The notes under the pieces were generated by a model. The model ran no database searches and had not been told where the DNA came from. It saw only the letters and a program-made list of their open reading frames with translations. 64,000 bases of DNA, taken from NCBI GenBank assembly GCA_012267385.1, contig JAAXGW010000039.1:69264-133263 (forward strand), given 5' to 3'. The position numbers and the translations under genes were made by a program. Positions 54,089-64,000 of this stretch are shown piece after piece. Within the stretch, counting starts at the first letter, position 1. Every line of letters begins with the position of its first letter. The stretch is from OMG group bacterium. Lineage in GTDB: Bacteria > Pseudomonadota > Gammaproteobacteria > Pseudomonadales > Azotimanducaceae.

Positions 54089-55066
54089 GTGAAGGACTGG
54101 AAGATACGGAATGTGACTCAAACTGATCGTATTTCACTAAAGATTGTCTTTGCGATATTCTTGCTATTCACGATACAAGGATATTCTGGTCGTGCCCAAT
54201 CTAATCTCGAAGACATTGAACTGTTAGACTGGATTGGACACAAGGGTGTAGAAGATCCTACGTGGAGCGATGAGCGAATATTTGAGGCGATACAACAGGG
54301 ATTGAGCAATAGTGACGCCGACGTTGTTAACGCAACGATCGGCGCGATGGCTTGGATTGCTGCGTATGCCGATCTAAACGCAGAAGATCGTCGGTCGACA
54401 CAACAGGTTGCTCGAGACGTTGGATCACTTCCAGGCATGAAAGAGTACTTAATTAATCAATGGGACGAAGCATACCGCGAAAATTCAAACCCTTGGATAG
54501 GGTCGAAGACCACAAAATTCGTTGAGATTAGAAACGCAAAAACTGTATGGAAATCGGAGTGGGCATGGTTGACGATACCGGCGATTCTTGCAACTTTTTT
54601 TCGAGATGACCCCGATATCAATGAAATTCTTTGGCAGGCGCACAATCCGTACCACCCGGAGTTGTTACTCTCGTTACTCAACATTGCAGAAATCGAAACT
54701 GAAGAAGCGAACAATTTTCGCGTTCAAATCCTTTTCAATCCCAATGTCAATCCGTTTGCGACCGCGATCGCTATTGATGGATTGGGTAGATTCCGCAGTG
54801 ACGACGGTCTCGCGGCTCTAGTCGATCGATTAGGTCGTCAGGACACCTCCAACGAATTGGCAACGTTACTGTTGAACGCTATTGGAGCGTATGGCGATTC
54901 CGTCAAACCCTATCAAAATATCTTGAACAATACGACCAAAGAGCTAGGGTTGGAAATTCCCGAAAATGTTGAGGTAGAGTCTCCTGAGCATGAACTCCTT
55001 GCGTATCTATTGTTCATGGTTCAAAACGGTTACGAAAACGAAGAGACTGAAAACTCAACTGATTGA
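54089..55066 (+). CDS. Secreted helical-repeat (HEAT-like) protein of unknown function
   Basis: 325 residues from a GTG start. A signal peptide (about 15-38, IVFAIFLLFTIQGYSGRAQS) leads to an all-helical sequence with HEAT-like units, e.g. FEAIQQGLSNSDADVVNATIGAMAWIAAYA region (about 68-100) and FATAIAIDGLGRFRSDDGLAALVDRLG (about 225-252). No catalytic motif. I do not recognise the family. It lies behind the TonB receptor but is separated from it by a strong terminator, so any link is by location and shared upstream 13-mer only. Confidence 0.78.
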   Translation: MKDWKIRNVTQTDRISLKIVFAIFLLFTIQGYSGRAQSNLEDIELLDWIGHKGVEDPTWSDERIFEAIQQGLSNSDADVVNATIGAMAWIAAYADLNAEDRRSTQQVARDVGSLPGMKEYLINQWDEAYRENSNPWIGSKTTKFVEIRNAKTVWKSEWAWLTIPAILATFFRDDPDINEILWQAHNPYHPELLLSLLNIAEIETEEANNFRVQILFNPNVNPFATAIAIDGLGRFRSDDGLAALVDRLGRQDTSNELATLLLNAIGAYGDSVKPYQNILNNTTKELGLEIPENVEVESPEHELLAYLLFMVQNGYENEETENSTD

Positions 55067-55594
55067 CCGTGTACAACGATGTAATTGTTAGTATTGGTTG
55101 CGTGTGCATGAGTACCGGGGTAATTCCCTCTGTACCCGCAACAAGATCTGACTTAGATCGAGATCTAGTTCAACGTCAAATGTTGATCTTCGGAATGCTC
55201 ATGACTGATGGAACAAACCAAGTACATGTTTCGCATCCATGTCCGACGGGAAATTTGCTCGCACCGTTGAAAACAGAAGACTGACTGTCGTCGTTGCCTC
55301 TTTTAAACTACCATGAGCTATTCAAAAAAAGTACGTTTCAAATATCACGATCTGGTCCGAGTGGGTAGAACGAGGGGCCACAAAATCTCTCTGGTCTCCT
55401 AGCCGAAGTACGAATTTTCCTCTTCCTTATTGTAAAATATAGGTAACACAATAGATTCTGTACGTTTTGTCTAGGAAGGACGAACGTACGGGAGCCTTTC
55501 AATATACGGGATCTCTCAATTGAATGGAGGCAGCGAGTGGATTTCACGCAGAGCTATCAGATTAACGCGCCCAGCTAGTTGATGTGAGCAGCTC
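55067..55594. other. Region upstream of the dcw cluster; mraZ absent
   Basis: About 530 bases. A 73-codon frame from a TTG at 55063 overlaps the previous stop as TTGA and ends at 55284; it resembles no family and lacks a ribosome-binding site, so it is doubtful. The remaining 310 bases before rsmH are too short for, and do not encode, MraZ, the usual first gene of the cluster. A promoter for rsmH must lie here; TATAGG near 55438 is one possible -10. Confidence 0.4.
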
Positions 55595-56509
55595 ATGGTT
55601 GCGACCAAACACGTACCAGTTCTAGTACGTGAAGTACTATCAAAGCTGGTCGTCCGACCCAACGGCCAGTATCTCGACGCTACATTCGGTGGCGGGGGAC
55701 ATACGCGCGCTATACTCGAAATCGTCAGTGAGAATGCAAGATTACTTGCCATTGACCGCGACCCAGATGCGGTAGAACGCGGTAAACAGTTAACAGCTGA
55801 AGATTCAAGAGTCGAGATTGTTCATGCATCGTTTGATCAAATCGCGGACGTTAGTCGCCGCAACGGCTTTGAACAATTCGACGGTATTCTGTTCGATGTG
55901 GGGATTTCTTCTGATCAGTTAGAAAATGGACATCGAGGGTTCAGCTTTCAAAAGAACGGACCTCTTGATATGCGTATGGATCCAACAGATGGGAAGCCTG
56001 CTTCCGAGTGGTTGAATACTGCTTCTGTTCAATCAATCGCTGCAGTTCTAAAGAAATTTGGCGACGAACGACATGCGCGCTTAATCGCGAATGCAATTGT
56101 ACGTTCGAGGCCGCTAAGCGAGACTCAAGAACTAGTCGAAGTAATTTATAGAGTTTGTAAGACTCAAGAGACCAACAAACACGTTGCTACTCGAACTTTT
56201 CAAGCCATACGCATTCACGTCAACGACGAGTTAACTCAGCTAAGAAAGGGACTTCGTAATGCGTTTGAACTCATCGGTCATGCTGGACGAATCGCGGTCA
56301 TCACGTTTCATTCGCTAGAACATCGAACGGTACGAAAGCAGTTTTCACAATGGGTGGACTCTTCGATTCCCGCCCGAATGCCTATTCGTGGCCCCAATAA
56401 GGGACCTATGAAAATTGTCGAGAGAGGTTTAACTCCAAAGAGGCAAGAGACTGAGGAAAACCCTCGCGCTCGTTCCGCTATGCTGCAGGTAGTTGAGCGT
56501 GTCCAATAG
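55595..56509 (+). CDS. rsmH: 16S rRNA (cytosine(1402)-N4)-methyltransferase RsmH
   Basis: 304 residues. HVPVLVREVL at the start, AdoMet site DATFGGGGHTRAIL, LFDVGISSDQL and GPLDMRMDP, and the C-terminal RIAVITFHSLEHRTVRKQF and RSAMLQVVER. It modifies the same nucleotide, C1402, as RsmI in this window. First gene of the cell-wall cluster; overlaps ftsL. Confidence 0.97.
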   Translation: MVATKHVPVLVREVLSKLVVRPNGQYLDATFGGGGHTRAILEIVSENARLLAIDRDPDAVERGKQLTAEDSRVEIVHASFDQIADVSRRNGFEQFDGILFDVGISSDQLENGHRGFSFQKNGPLDMRMDPTDGKPASEWLNTASVQSIAAVLKKFGDERHARLIANAIVRSRPLSETQELVEVIYRVCKTQETNKHVATRTFQAIRIHVNDELTQLRKGLRNAFELIGHAGRIAVITFHSLEHRTVRKQFSQWVDSSIPARMPIRGPNKGPMKIVERGLTPKRQETEENPRARSAMLQVVERVQ

Positions 56510-56822
56510 TTCAACAGTACAGGCCGAGAAAAAACAACAAGCACCCCCTTGGTTTTGGTGGGGTGCGTGGGTCTGTGTTCTCGGTGGCATTATTGTGATG
56601 GGATTTCTCATCATCTATCAAATCGACGAACGCTTAAGTCTGTACGATCAAATTCTTGAGCTTCGCGTTCAACAAGACGATGCACTAGAAGAGCTAGAGA
56701 GTTTGAAAATTGAACGCGGAAGTGAGCGATCCTATGAGCGTGTTGTCGACATTGCGGTGAACGAACTTCACATGCAATTCCCAGACAAGGTAGAAGTTAC
56801 TAGTTCGGAGCTGATCGAGTGA
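56493..56822 (+). CDS. ftsL: Cell division protein FtsL
   Basis: Bitopic divisome protein of about 109 residues. A basic/polar N-terminus, one helix (about 22-45, WWGAWVCVLGGIIVMGFLIIY) and a periplasmic leucine-zipper-like coiled coil (50-80) fit FtsL, which forms the FtsQLB complex. Start is TTG at 56493 or GTG at 56499, both inside rsmH. Overlaps ftsI by 4 bases. Confidence 0.9.
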   Translation: MSVSNSSTVQAEKKQQAPPWFWWGAWVCVLGGIIVMGFLIIYQIDERLSLYDQILELRVQQDDALEELESLKIERGSERSYERVVDIAVNELHMQFPDKVEVTSSELIE

Positions 56823-58477
56823 GCGAGTTCAGATATCGCCTGTTGTTCTTGGGTTTGAGTGTCGTGGTGCTGGTCCTCCTCTTCCGTATGTTTTCGCTTG
56901 CGTACTTCGATCGAGAGTTTCTTCAAGCTCGCGGTAGTGCGATCGCCGAGCGGACGATTGACGTGCCCACCAATCGCGGAATTATCTACGATCGAACGGG
57001 ACAACCCTTAGCCTTGAGTATCCCAGTATATTCGTTTTGGACCGATCCAGGATTCGACACAATCTTAGATGAAGACATTCCGGCTTTAGCAGAAGCCTTA
57101 GCAGTTTCCGAAGAGCATTTACGATCAGTGTTGTTTAACGGTCGAAACACTCGGTTTGTGTACCTCAAAAGACGGGCTTCGAGAGAGATCGCGGACGCGG
57201 TGCAAGCGTTGAGAGTCAAGGGTGTTCGATTTGAGACTGAGTATCGACGCTACTATCCAACTGCCGAAGTTGCATCTCACATCGTTGGCGTGGCGAACGC
57301 GGATGGAACTGGTATCGAAGGATTGGAAGCGGCACACGAAATTCAGCTTCGAGGAGAACCTGGTAAACGAAGAATCTTACGAGGTCGTGATGGACGACGA
57401 TTACGGGACATTGAACTTGCAGATCCACCTGAGTTCGGACAAGATGTAACCACAACGGTGGACTTAGGTCTTCAGTACTTGGCCTATCGACACTTGCGAA
57501 CTGCTGTTGAAGAACATGACGCGCTCTCCGCTTCGGCAGTTGTCGTTGAAGTCAGTTCGGGCGAGATTTTGGCAATGGCGAATTATCCCACTTTCAATCC
57601 TAACGACATGCGCGATCGAGTTCCTGCACGGATGAGAAATCGAGTAATCAAGGATGCCTACGAACCCGGTTCTACAGTAAAACCTTTCTCTGCGATAGCG
57701 GCAATGGAAAGCGGACAATTCGACTCCGAGTCTCAGGTACCAACGTCACCTGGTTTTTTCCGCGTTGGCGACAAGCTTATTGAAGATCCCCGAGATTACG
57801 GCACGTTATCGTTGAAGATGGTAATCGTAAAGTCGAGCCAAGTAGGTATCGCGAAGGTTGCATTGGAATTAGAACACGAAGCCGTTTACGACGTCTTAAC
57901 CAGAGTCGGATTCAACGAGGTACCGTTTTCTGGCTTACCGCACGAGACTGCGGGAATATTGCGCGTTGAAGAACTTGAACGCGAGATTGGTCGCGCAACT
58001 TTTGCATTTGGTTACGGTATGACAGTATCTCCGCTACAACTGGCAAAGGCATACTTAACCTTTGCGACAGGCGGCAAGCGTCGGGCGGTTACGATCGTGA
58101 AGAGTCTTACGCGCAGAGTTCCTAGAGATGAGCAAGTTCTCGATCCCAATCACGTGCAAAGCTTGATGGACATGTTACAAGCGGTTACGTCCGTACCAGG
58201 AACTGCACCTAAGGCCGCAATAGACGGGTTTTCGGTGGCTGGTAAGACCGGAACAGTACGAAAGGTCAAAGATGGACAGTACGATGAAAACTTACACATT
58301 GCATGGTTCGTTGGTATCACTCCTGTCGAAGCTCCAAGATTCGTAACTGTCGTAGTAGTGAACGAACCAAAGGGAGAAGTCGTCTCCGGTGGCGGGGTCG
58401 CAGCACCCATTTTTTCGCGGATCACTGCACACGCATTGCAGTTAGTGCCGCCGAACTATCTAGCAGACGAGCGATAA
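56819..58477 (+). CDS. ftsI: Septal peptidoglycan transpeptidase FtsI (PBP3) with altered SxN motif
   Basis: 552 residues, GTG start. One N-terminal helix (8-27), pedestal domain from RGIIYDRTG, and the transpeptidase domain with the catalytic S285-T-V-K288 and the KTGT motif (AGKTGTVRK). The second motif, normally S-S-N in PBP3, reads S-S-Q (VKSSQVG). The codon is CAA. Crosslinks septal peptidoglycan with FtsW, also in this cluster. Confidence 0.96.
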   Translation: MSEFRYRLLFLGLSVVVLVLLFRMFSLAYFDREFLQARGSAIAERTIDVPTNRGIIYDRTGQPLALSIPVYSFWTDPGFDTILDEDIPALAEALAVSEEHLRSVLFNGRNTRFVYLKRRASREIADAVQALRVKGVRFETEYRRYYPTAEVASHIVGVANADGTGIEGLEAAHEIQLRGEPGKRRILRGRDGRRLRDIELADPPEFGQDVTTTVDLGLQYLAYRHLRTAVEEHDALSASAVVVEVSSGEILAMANYPTFNPNDMRDRVPARMRNRVIKDAYEPGSTVKPFSAIAAMESGQFDSESQVPTSPGFFRVGDKLIEDPRDYGTLSLKMVIVKSSQVGIAKVALELEHEAVYDVLTRVGFNEVPFSGLPHETAGILRVEELEREIGRATFAFGYGMTVSPLQLAKAYLTFATGGKRRAVTIVKSLTRRVPRDEQVLDPNHVQSLMDMLQAVTSVPGTAPKAAIDGFSVAGKTGTVRKVKDGQYDENLHIAWFVGITPVEAPRFVTVVVVNEPKGEVVSGGGVAAPIFSRITAHALQLVPPNYLADER

Positions 58478-58482
58478 CAACG

Positions 58483-59931
58483 ATGTTACTTAGTGAAATA
58501 TTGGGTCGTAAAGATGTACCCACAATTGAAATCTCAGGAATATCAAGCGATTCTCGCGAGGTACGGGCAGGGGACCTATTTGTTGCCTATAGAGGTGCGG
58601 AATTCGATGGTCACTCTTTTATCCAAGATGCCGTGAACGCTGGCGCGGTCGCGATATGTGCAGAACAAGACCAACCATCCGATTTTCGAATTCCCTGGAT
58701 TAAAGAGTACGACCTCGCCCAACGTCAAGCAGAATTTGCTGCGCGTTTTTATGGATTTCCCTCGAGTAGGTTAAACGTCATCGGTGTGACTGGAACGAAT
58801 GGAAAAACCTCGGTAGCGTTCGGTATTGCGAATTTACTCGAAAGTACGGTCTTCATGGGTACTTTAGGTTGGGGGCCACCGAGCACTCTGGAAGAAACTC
58901 CACTTACAACCATTGGCTCCGTGGCACTGCAACGAAGTTTGAGTCAGGTGCGAGAACGAAATTTTGATCGAGTCGCGATGGAAGTCAGTTCTCATGCGTT
59001 AGCGCAAGGTCGAGTTAATTGTGTGGAATTTGATGGCGCGGTATTTACCAATTTAACCCGTGACCACCTTGATTACCACAAGAGCATGCGCAACTATGCT
59101 GACGCAAAGATGAAACTCTTCGAACAATCAGATTTGAGTTATGGAATTGTCAATCATGACGACGATTTTGGTCGCGTCATCATCGAAAAGTTTCAGCAAC
59201 GGAACATTAAGTGTTTGACCTACGGAGCGAGTTCAAGCGCGGATTTGAGCTGGTCTGGAGTGCGGCATACATCTAAAGGATTGTTTGGCCGTTGGCTCAG
59301 TCCTTGGGGCCATGAGGACTTTTTCTTGCCTTTCTACGGGAGTATGTATGTGTCAAACGCGGCTGCGATTTTGCTTACGAGTCTCTGTAACGGTCAAGAA
59401 TTTGGAGACGTTGTATCACAGATGCGTACATTACCGTCGGTACCTGGTCGCATGGAATTCATTAAAAAGCACGGTCAGCTCACAGTAGTCATAGACTATG
59501 CCCACACACCAGATGCCTTACGACATGCACTAGTCGCTGCACGAGCACACGCACAAGGACGCGTGTTCTGCGTGTTTGGTTGCGGTGGCGATCGCGATAC
59601 CGGAAAACGACCGGAAATGGGTCGCATCGCAGAGATCCTCGCGGACGAGATCTACCTCACGTCGGACAATCCCCGCAACGAGTCGCCGGAATTGATAGTG
59701 GACGACATTGTCCAAGGTATCGCCGAACCTGACTCGGTAGTGATCGAACTAGATCGCCATACAGCAATCCAGCTTGCTATTGAAGCAGCTACTCCAAAAG
59801 ACGTAGTGTTAATCGCAGGAAAGGGACAAGAGAGTTCACAAGAGATACTAGGAGAAAGAATCCCAGGCGACGATCGATCGGTAGTAGAAGACATTCTCGA
59901 TGGAGCACATTATGTTACTGTGGTTGACTGA
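58483..59931 (+). CDS. murE: UDP-MurNAc-L-Ala-D-Glu:mDAP ligase MurE
   Basis: 482 residues from the ATG at 58483, 6 bases after ftsI; longer in-frame starts lie inside ftsI. P-loop [10 protein letters not shown], the carbamylated-Lys region, and the DNPRNE motif near residue 400 that selects meso-diaminopimelate. MurF should follow in this cluster but does not: mraY starts inside the murE end. Confidence 0.96.
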   Translation: MLLSEILGRKDVPTIEISGISSDSREVRAGDLFVAYRGAEFDGHSFIQDAVNAGAVAICAEQDQPSDFRIPWIKEYDLAQRQAEFAARFYGFPSSRLNVIGVTGTNGKTSVAFGIANLLESTVFMGTLGWGPPSTLEETPLTTIGSVALQRSLSQVRERNFDRVAMEVSSHALAQGRVNCVEFDGAVFTNLTRDHLDYHKSMRNYADAKMKLFEQSDLSYGIVNHDDDFGRVIIEKFQQRNIKCLTYGASSSADLSWSGVRHTSKGLFGRWLSPWGHEDFFLPFYGSMYVSNAAAILLTSLCNGQEFGDVVSQMRTLPSVPGRMEFIKKHGQLTVVIDYAHTPDALRHALVAARAHAQGRVFCVFGCGGDRDTGKRPEMGRIAEILADEIYLTSDNPRNESPELIVDDIVQGIAEPDSVVIELDRHTAIQLAIEAATPKDVVLIAGKGQESSQEILGERIPGDDRSVVEDILDGAHYVTVVD

Positions 59932-60988
59932 AAACTTAGCTGAATATAGCGGCGTATTCAATGTATTTCACTACATTTCGTTTCGCGCTATGGTCGGCGC
60001 AGTGACAGGACTCGCGTTGACTCTACTGTTTGGACCCATTGTGATCAGACAGTTCTCCCAACGAAATATAAGCGAGTCGATCCGACCCGACGGACCTACT
60101 TCCCATCATACTAAAGCAGGTACCCCGACCATGGGCGGGATAATGATTATCGCAGCCATTGTGATCGCGGCTTTGTTGTGGTGTGACTTAACTAGCCATC
60201 GAGTGTGGATAGTACTCGCTGCATTAGTCGGTTTTTCGCTGATTGGATTTCTCGATGACTTTCGAAAGTTTCGACAACAACGCGGAATCTCTGCTGGATT
60301 GAAATTCTTGTTACAGTCCGTGCTTGGTCTCGGTATCGCGATCACACTTTTTGTTTTAGCTTCCCAACCGGAAGAAACTGAGCTCATAGTTCCTCTGTTC
60401 AAGGATGTCATCATTCCCTTGGGGATGGGTTTCGTAGTTCTTACCTATTTGATGATCGTGGGTATGAGTAATGCAGTCAATTTGGCAGACGGATTAGACG
60501 GACTCGCGATCATGCCCGCGGTGATGATTGCCGCGGCTCTAGGCTTTATCGCATATTTGGTTGGCCACGATGAACTATCTGCATATTTATTCATTCCAAA
60601 CATCTCTGGATCGGGAGAACTTGCAGTACTCTGTGGAATTATCGCCGGTTCAGGCTTAGGTTTTTTGTGGTTCAATGCCTATCCAGCACAAGTGTTCATG
60701 GGGGATGTGGGAGCTCTTGCGATAGGTGCCGCTTTAGGGGTAATTGGAGTTCTTGTTCGACACGAGATTGTACTGCTGATCATGAGTGGAATTTTTGTGC
60801 TCGAGACTGCGTCTGTCATCGTCCAAGTTGCTAGTTTCAAACTAACCGGCAAAAGAGTTTTTCAGATGGCACCATTCCATCATCATTTTGAATTGAAAGG
60901 TTGGCCTGAGTCTCGGGTCATCATCCGCTTTTGGATCATTAGCTTCGTTCTCGTTTTGATTGGATTGTCGATGTTGAAATTACGATGA
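59912..60988 (+). CDS. mraY: Phospho-N-acetylmuramoyl-pentapeptide transferase MraY
   Basis: Polytopic enzyme making lipid I, about 358 residues and ten helices. Landmarks: [19 protein letters not shown], the catalytic-metal [14 protein letters not shown] loop, and [13 protein letters not shown] with the HHH motif. The ATG at 59912 fits the family N-terminus better than 59900. Overlaps both murE and murD. Confidence 0.96.
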   Translation: MLLWLTENLAEYSGVFNVFHYISFRAMVGAVTGLALTLLFGPIVIRQFSQRNISESIRPDGPTSHHTKAGTPTMGGIMIIAAIVIAALLWCDLTSHRVWIVLAALVGFSLIGFLDDFRKFRQQRGISAGLKFLLQSVLGLGIAITLFVLASQPEETELIVPLFKDVIIPLGMGFVVLTYLMIVGMSNAVNLADGLDGLAIMPAVMIAAALGFIAYLVGHDELSAYLFIPNISGSGELAVLCGIIAGSGLGFLWFNAYPAQVFMGDVGALAIGAALGVIGVLVRHEIVLLIMSGIFVLETASVIVQVASFKLTGKRVFQMAPFHHHFELKGWPESRVIIRFWIISFVLVLIGLSMLKLR

Positions 60989-62289
60989 AACAAGAACGCG
61001 ATATCGTATTAGGCTTAGGTGCTACTGGTTATTCCGTGGTGCGCCATCTACACCCGCAGTGTCCACTGTCAGTATTCGACTCTCGATTAGGACGAAACAC
61101 CCACGCGATCCCATTTCTGAACAACGTTCGCATGGACTATCCTGACGTCGACGTTATTTCTCCACGAGGGTATAAACGGGCGTTAGAGAGTGCTCGTCGT
61201 GTTATCGCGAGTCCTGGTATTCCCCTGTCGAACAGTATGCTCAAATGGGCACAGATAGAACGGATTCCAGTAGTAGGAGACATCGACCTGTTCATGGAAC
61301 AGGTCAGAGTACCTGTAGTCGCGATCACTGGTACGAACGGAAAGAGTACTACCGTAAGTCTAGTTGCCGACATGCTCCAGGATCGTGGGTTCGTTGCCTG
61401 TGGGAATATCGGGACTCCAGTACTCGATATGTTGAAGTCCAAAGCCAAGGGATATGTTCTGGAGTTGTCAAGCTTTCAATTGGAGAGATTGCATGAAGGA
61501 CCATTCAAGGTTGCGACAATTCTCAACATCAGCGAAGACCATTTGGACCACCACGGGTCAATGGAAAACTATCGAGAAGCAAAGCAAAGAATCTATCAAG
61601 ATGCTGAATTTGCTGTGTTTGACCATCTTCGACCAGAAACTGTACCCGACATGGCTCTTCCGGGCATTGAGTTAAATAGAGATCCAAATTGGACTGTACA
61701 CGAAGAGGGAATAACAGTTGGAGGAGAGTTGATACAACGAAGTGAAATCGCGTTGTCAGGATCGCACTATTTACAAAATCTACTCACTGCAGCCGCGATT
61801 TCGATACAACTAGGTGCCAGCATCGAAGATGTTCTGCGCGTCGCTCGTGCGTTCAAGGGGCTACTCCATCGAGCACAGAGATTAGGTACCTTTGACGGTG
61901 TCGAGTTTATCAACGATTCCAAAGCGACCAATGTCTGCGCCGCAATTGCTTCTATTCAAGAACAGTACGAAAAAGGTTCCAAACTCATCCTCATTTGTGG
62001 TGGCGATGGGAAAGCAGCCGATTTCAGAGAATTGGGAGCGTGTATCGACGAGTTTGTCTCGCACACAATACTATTCGGTCATGATGCACAGAGTATTGCG
62101 TCATGTATTCACCGTGCTGGTTACGAGTTTGTGCCGTCTATGGATGACGCTGTATCAGTCGCAGTTAACTTGAGCCAGTCAGGAGACAAGGTGTTGTTAG
62201 CACCAGCCTGTGCCAGTTTTGACATGTTCGACGACTTCGCACACAGAGGAAATACGTTTGCGAAGTGTGTATCGGAGCTGCAGGGATGA
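60985..62289 (+). CDS. murD: UDP-N-acetylmuramoylalanine-D-glutamate ligase MurD
   Basis: 434 residues. N-terminal Rossmann-like domain ([14 protein letters not shown]), P-loop GTNGKSTT near residue 115, [21 protein letters not shown], and [14 protein letters not shown] in the C-terminal domain. Start overlaps the mraY stop and the stop overlaps the ftsW start, both as ATGA. Confidence 0.96.
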   Translation: MKQERDIVLGLGATGYSVVRHLHPQCPLSVFDSRLGRNTHAIPFLNNVRMDYPDVDVISPRGYKRALESARRVIASPGIPLSNSMLKWAQIERIPVVGDIDLFMEQVRVPVVAITGTNGKSTTVSLVADMLQDRGFVACGNIGTPVLDMLKSKAKGYVLELSSFQLERLHEGPFKVATILNISEDHLDHHGSMENYREAKQRIYQDAEFAVFDHLRPETVPDMALPGIELNRDPNWTVHEEGITVGGELIQRSEIALSGSHYLQNLLTAAAISIQLGASIEDVLRVARAFKGLLHRAQRLGTFDGVEFINDSKATNVCAAIASIQEQYEKGSKLILICGGDGKAADFRELGACIDEFVSHTILFGHDAQSIASCIHRAGYEFVPSMDDAVSVAVNLSQSGDKVLLAPACASFDMFDDFAHRGNTFAKCVSELQG

Positions 62290-63395
62290 TCAATCGACTT
62301 GATCCATTTGTCGTATGTTCGACATTCTTGCTCGTCGCTCTGGGCTTAGTTGCCATTGTCAGTGCTACGATCTATCGTGCGGACGAGGTACTCAATCCCT
62401 ATGTTGTCCGACATGCTATTTATATGCTGCTGGCAGTCGCTGTGTTTTTCGCCTTGCTGCATGTCCCATTAGCGTTGTTTCACAAGTTTCACAAGATACT
62501 ATTCTTGGGAACGCTAGTGATCTCAGTACTAGTGTTAATTCCTTGGATTGGAGTCGTGGCTGGTGGTGGTCGCCGATGGATTGATCTAGGGCTCATGACG
62601 GTACAAGTCACCGAAGTGGCGAGATTCTTGGTCCCAGTATATGTTGCAGGACATCTAGCGAATACATACTCAGCGATTAGGGTTTCAACCTCAGCAACAC
62701 TCAGACCTGTATTTTGGGTTGGCATCTTACTTGTCCTTTTCGTACTGCAACCTGATTTTGGTTCAGCAGTACTCATCGGTGGTGTAACCGTTGGTATGTT
62801 GTATGTTGCAGGGACGCGATTCCGAGATTTGATCCTACTCGGAATAGTTGGTGCGGGTGGCTTAGTGTATGTCTTCTATCATCGTTGGGATCGAATCACT
62901 GCATTTCTCGACACTTGGACGCACTCCTCGGATGAGGGATATCAACTTGCACAATCCTTGATCGGATTCGGCCGCGGAGAATTAACCGGAGTAGGTTTAG
63001 GGGATGGTGTTCAAAAACTCCTCTATCTGCCAGAGTCGCACAACGATTTTATTTTTTCTGTCATTGTCGAAGAAACAGGTTTTTTGGGCGGTGCGTTGCT
63101 CTTGCTGTTGTTGGTTGCGTTGGTGTGTCGCTGTTGGCAAATTGGCAAACACGCGCTTGAACAAGAACGTTATTTCGCTGGTTACATTGCGTTCGGCGCA
63201 GGGTTAATGTTGGGCTTTCAAACTCTAATAAACGTTGGTGTTACCATGGGCGCGTTACCTACAAAGGGGCTAACACTACCGTTTATCAGTTTTGGCGGGA
63301 ACAGTCTTCTCGTGTGTGTCGCACTCGTGGCGTTGGTGTGTCGAGCTCGCGCGGAAACGTTACATCCCGAATTACGACGAGATAACCTTGCATAA
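62286..63395 (+). CDS. ftsW: Septal peptidoglycan polymerase FtsW
   Basis: SEDS-family glycosyltransferase of 369 residues with ten helices. The ATG at 62286 overlaps the murD stop. Signature segments: [28 protein letters not shown] with the catalytic Asp, the large loop ending [23 protein letters not shown], and the end PLISFGG equivalent ([12 protein letters not shown]). RodA is a paralogue, but location next to ftsI and murD supports FtsW. murG, its usual neighbour downstream, is missing. Confidence 0.95.
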   Translation: MINRLDPFVVCSTFLLVALGLVAIVSATIYRADEVLNPYVVRHAIYMLLAVAVFFALLHVPLALFHKFHKILFLGTLVISVLVLIPWIGVVAGGGRRWIDLGLMTVQVTEVARFLVPVYVAGHLANTYSAIRVSTSATLRPVFWVGILLVLFVLQPDFGSAVLIGGVTVGMLYVAGTRFRDLILLGIVGAGGLVYVFYHRWDRITAFLDTWTHSSDEGYQLAQSLIGFGRGELTGVGLGDGVQKLLYLPESHNDFIFSVIVEETGFLGGALLLLLLVALVCRCWQIGKHALEQERYFAGYIAFGAGLMLGFQTLINVGVTMGALPTKGLTLPFISFGGNSLLVCVALVALVCRARAETLHPELRRDNLA

Positions 63396-63396
63396 G

Positions 63397-64000
63397 ATGA
63401 AAGGAATGCCTGAACACACGTTTGAAGGGATGCCCTTGATGCGTCGCGTCCGTAATGTGCACTTTGTTGGAATCGGCGGTGCGGGGATGTGCGGTATTGC
63501 CGAAGTTATGCATAACCAGGGTTATCAGATTACCGGGTCTGATCTGGTTGCAAATCACGCGACAGAGAGGCTACAGGGTCTAGGGATAACGGTACATATA
63601 GGGCACAGCGCGGAATTAATAAGCAATGTGGACGCAATAGTCATTTCGACTGCTATTCCTGGGAGTAGCGTCGAATTACAAGCTGCTAGGAATGCTCGAA
63701 TTCCTGTTGTGTCTCGCGCGGAAATGCTAGGTGAGCTACTTAGGGCAAGGTACGGAATTGCTGTAGCCGGAAGTCATGGAAAGACCACTACAACGAGCCT
63801 CATCGTAAGCATATTCAATGAGGCGGGTTGGGATCCAACCTATGTGATTGGTGGTTTGTTGCGCAGTGAGGGGCGGCACGCGAAGTTAGGCGGGAGCCGA
63901 TATCTTATAGCAGAAGCAGACGAAAGTGATGCGTCGTTTCTTTACCTTAATCCATTGGTAGCAGTGGTTTGTAATATCGACCGCGACCATCTTTCCACCT
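63397..64000 (+). CDS. murC: UDP-N-acetylmuramate-L-alanine ligase MurC (5' part)
   Basis: Frame open from the ATG at 63397 to the window edge, 201 codons. N-terminal UDP-binding motif [17 protein letters not shown], the P-loop [19 protein letters not shown], and NIDRDHL match MurC in order. It begins one base after the ftsW stop, leaving no room for murG. The C-terminal domains are outside the window. Confidence 0.95.
   Translation, partial: MKGMPEHTFEGMPLMRRVRNVHFVGIGGAGMCGIAEVMHNQGYQITGSDLVANHATERLQGLGITVHIGHSAELISNVDAIVISTAIPGSSVELQAARNARIPVVSRAEMLGELLRARYGIAVAGSHGKTTTTSLIVSIFNEAGWDPTYVIGGLLRSEGRHAKLGGSRYLIAEADESDASFLYLNPLVAVVCNIDRDHLST

Noticed and set aside
55063-55284. 73-codon frame coupled to the helical-repeat gene by TTGA
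   Set aside because: The overlap is suggestive, but there is no ribosome-binding site, no signal or domain, and the composition looks random.
1-64000. CRISPR arrays, insertion sequences, prophage or integrase genes
   Set aside because: No spaced direct repeats, transposase or integrase motifs were found in any frame examined.

Overview
The window looks like chromosome of a Gram-negative gammaproteobacterium of moderate GC (mid-40s % by eye). It carries a Tol-Pal system, the BAM lipoprotein BamC, LpoA, DolP, a bc1 complex (petABC), SspA/SspB and a division/cell-wall (dcw) cluster whose MurE has the DNPR signature of meso-diaminopimelate peptidoglycan. From memory, several blocks follow the gene order of Pseudomonas-type chromosomes: apaH..cca..tsaD; aspS-yebC-ruvCAB-tolQRAB-pal-cpoB-tRNA-Lys; nadA-bepA-tusA-perM-dapA-bamC-MBL-tRNA-Ser; rplM-rpsI-petABC-sspAB-dolP-lpoA-rsmI-rnpB-dcw. 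The exact taxon cannot be told from sequence alone. Start codons other than ATG (TTG, GTG) are common.

Layout. 1-4.4 kb: tRNA maturation and charging (apaH 3' part, cca, and on the minus strand tsaD and proS). 4.9-14.5 kb: one long plus-strand run, fmdB-aspS-yebC-ruvC-ruvA-ruvB-tolQ-tolR-tolA-tolB-pal-cpoB, mostly with overlapping stops and starts; tolQ appears to lack a canonical start codon and ybgC is missing. 14.5-20.2 kb: a minus-strand tRNA-Lys, then an accessory stretch (membrane protein, MFS exporter, SDR oxidoreductase, overlapping methyltransferase-HNH nuclease pair forming a type II restriction-modification system) inserted before nadA. 20.2-27.4 kb: nadA, bepA, tusA, perM, dapA, bamC, an MBL hydrolase, tRNA-Ser. 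27.4-32.6 kb: DjlA-like co-chaperone, CnoX-like protein, glutamine amidotransferase, PspC pair, and a secreted protein built of regularly alternating 20-residue repeats. 32.7-40.5 kb: NCS2 permease with an unusual cytoplasmic C-terminal domain, dihydroorotase, glycolate oxidase glcDEF, membrane-anchored DsbA-like protein.

40.8-48.9 kb: rplM-rpsI, petABC, sspAB, then dolP and lpoA (minus) divergent from rsmI. 49-55.1 kb: a second lineage-specific stretch around the RNase P RNA gene: a 150-residue protein that looks like the detached N-terminus of a TonB-dependent receptor, the RNase P RNA, a full TonB-dependent receptor behind paired palindromes, a strong terminator, and a secreted helical-repeat protein. 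55.6-64 kb: compact dcw cluster rsmH-ftsL-ftsI-murE-mraY-murD-ftsW-murC, lacking mraZ, murF and murG at their usual places.

Most of the window is conserved housekeeping. The most interesting items are the RNase P/TonB-receptor insertion, the alternating-repeat secreted protein, the permease fusion, the tolQ start, the FtsI SxN substitution and the gene losses from conserved clusters.
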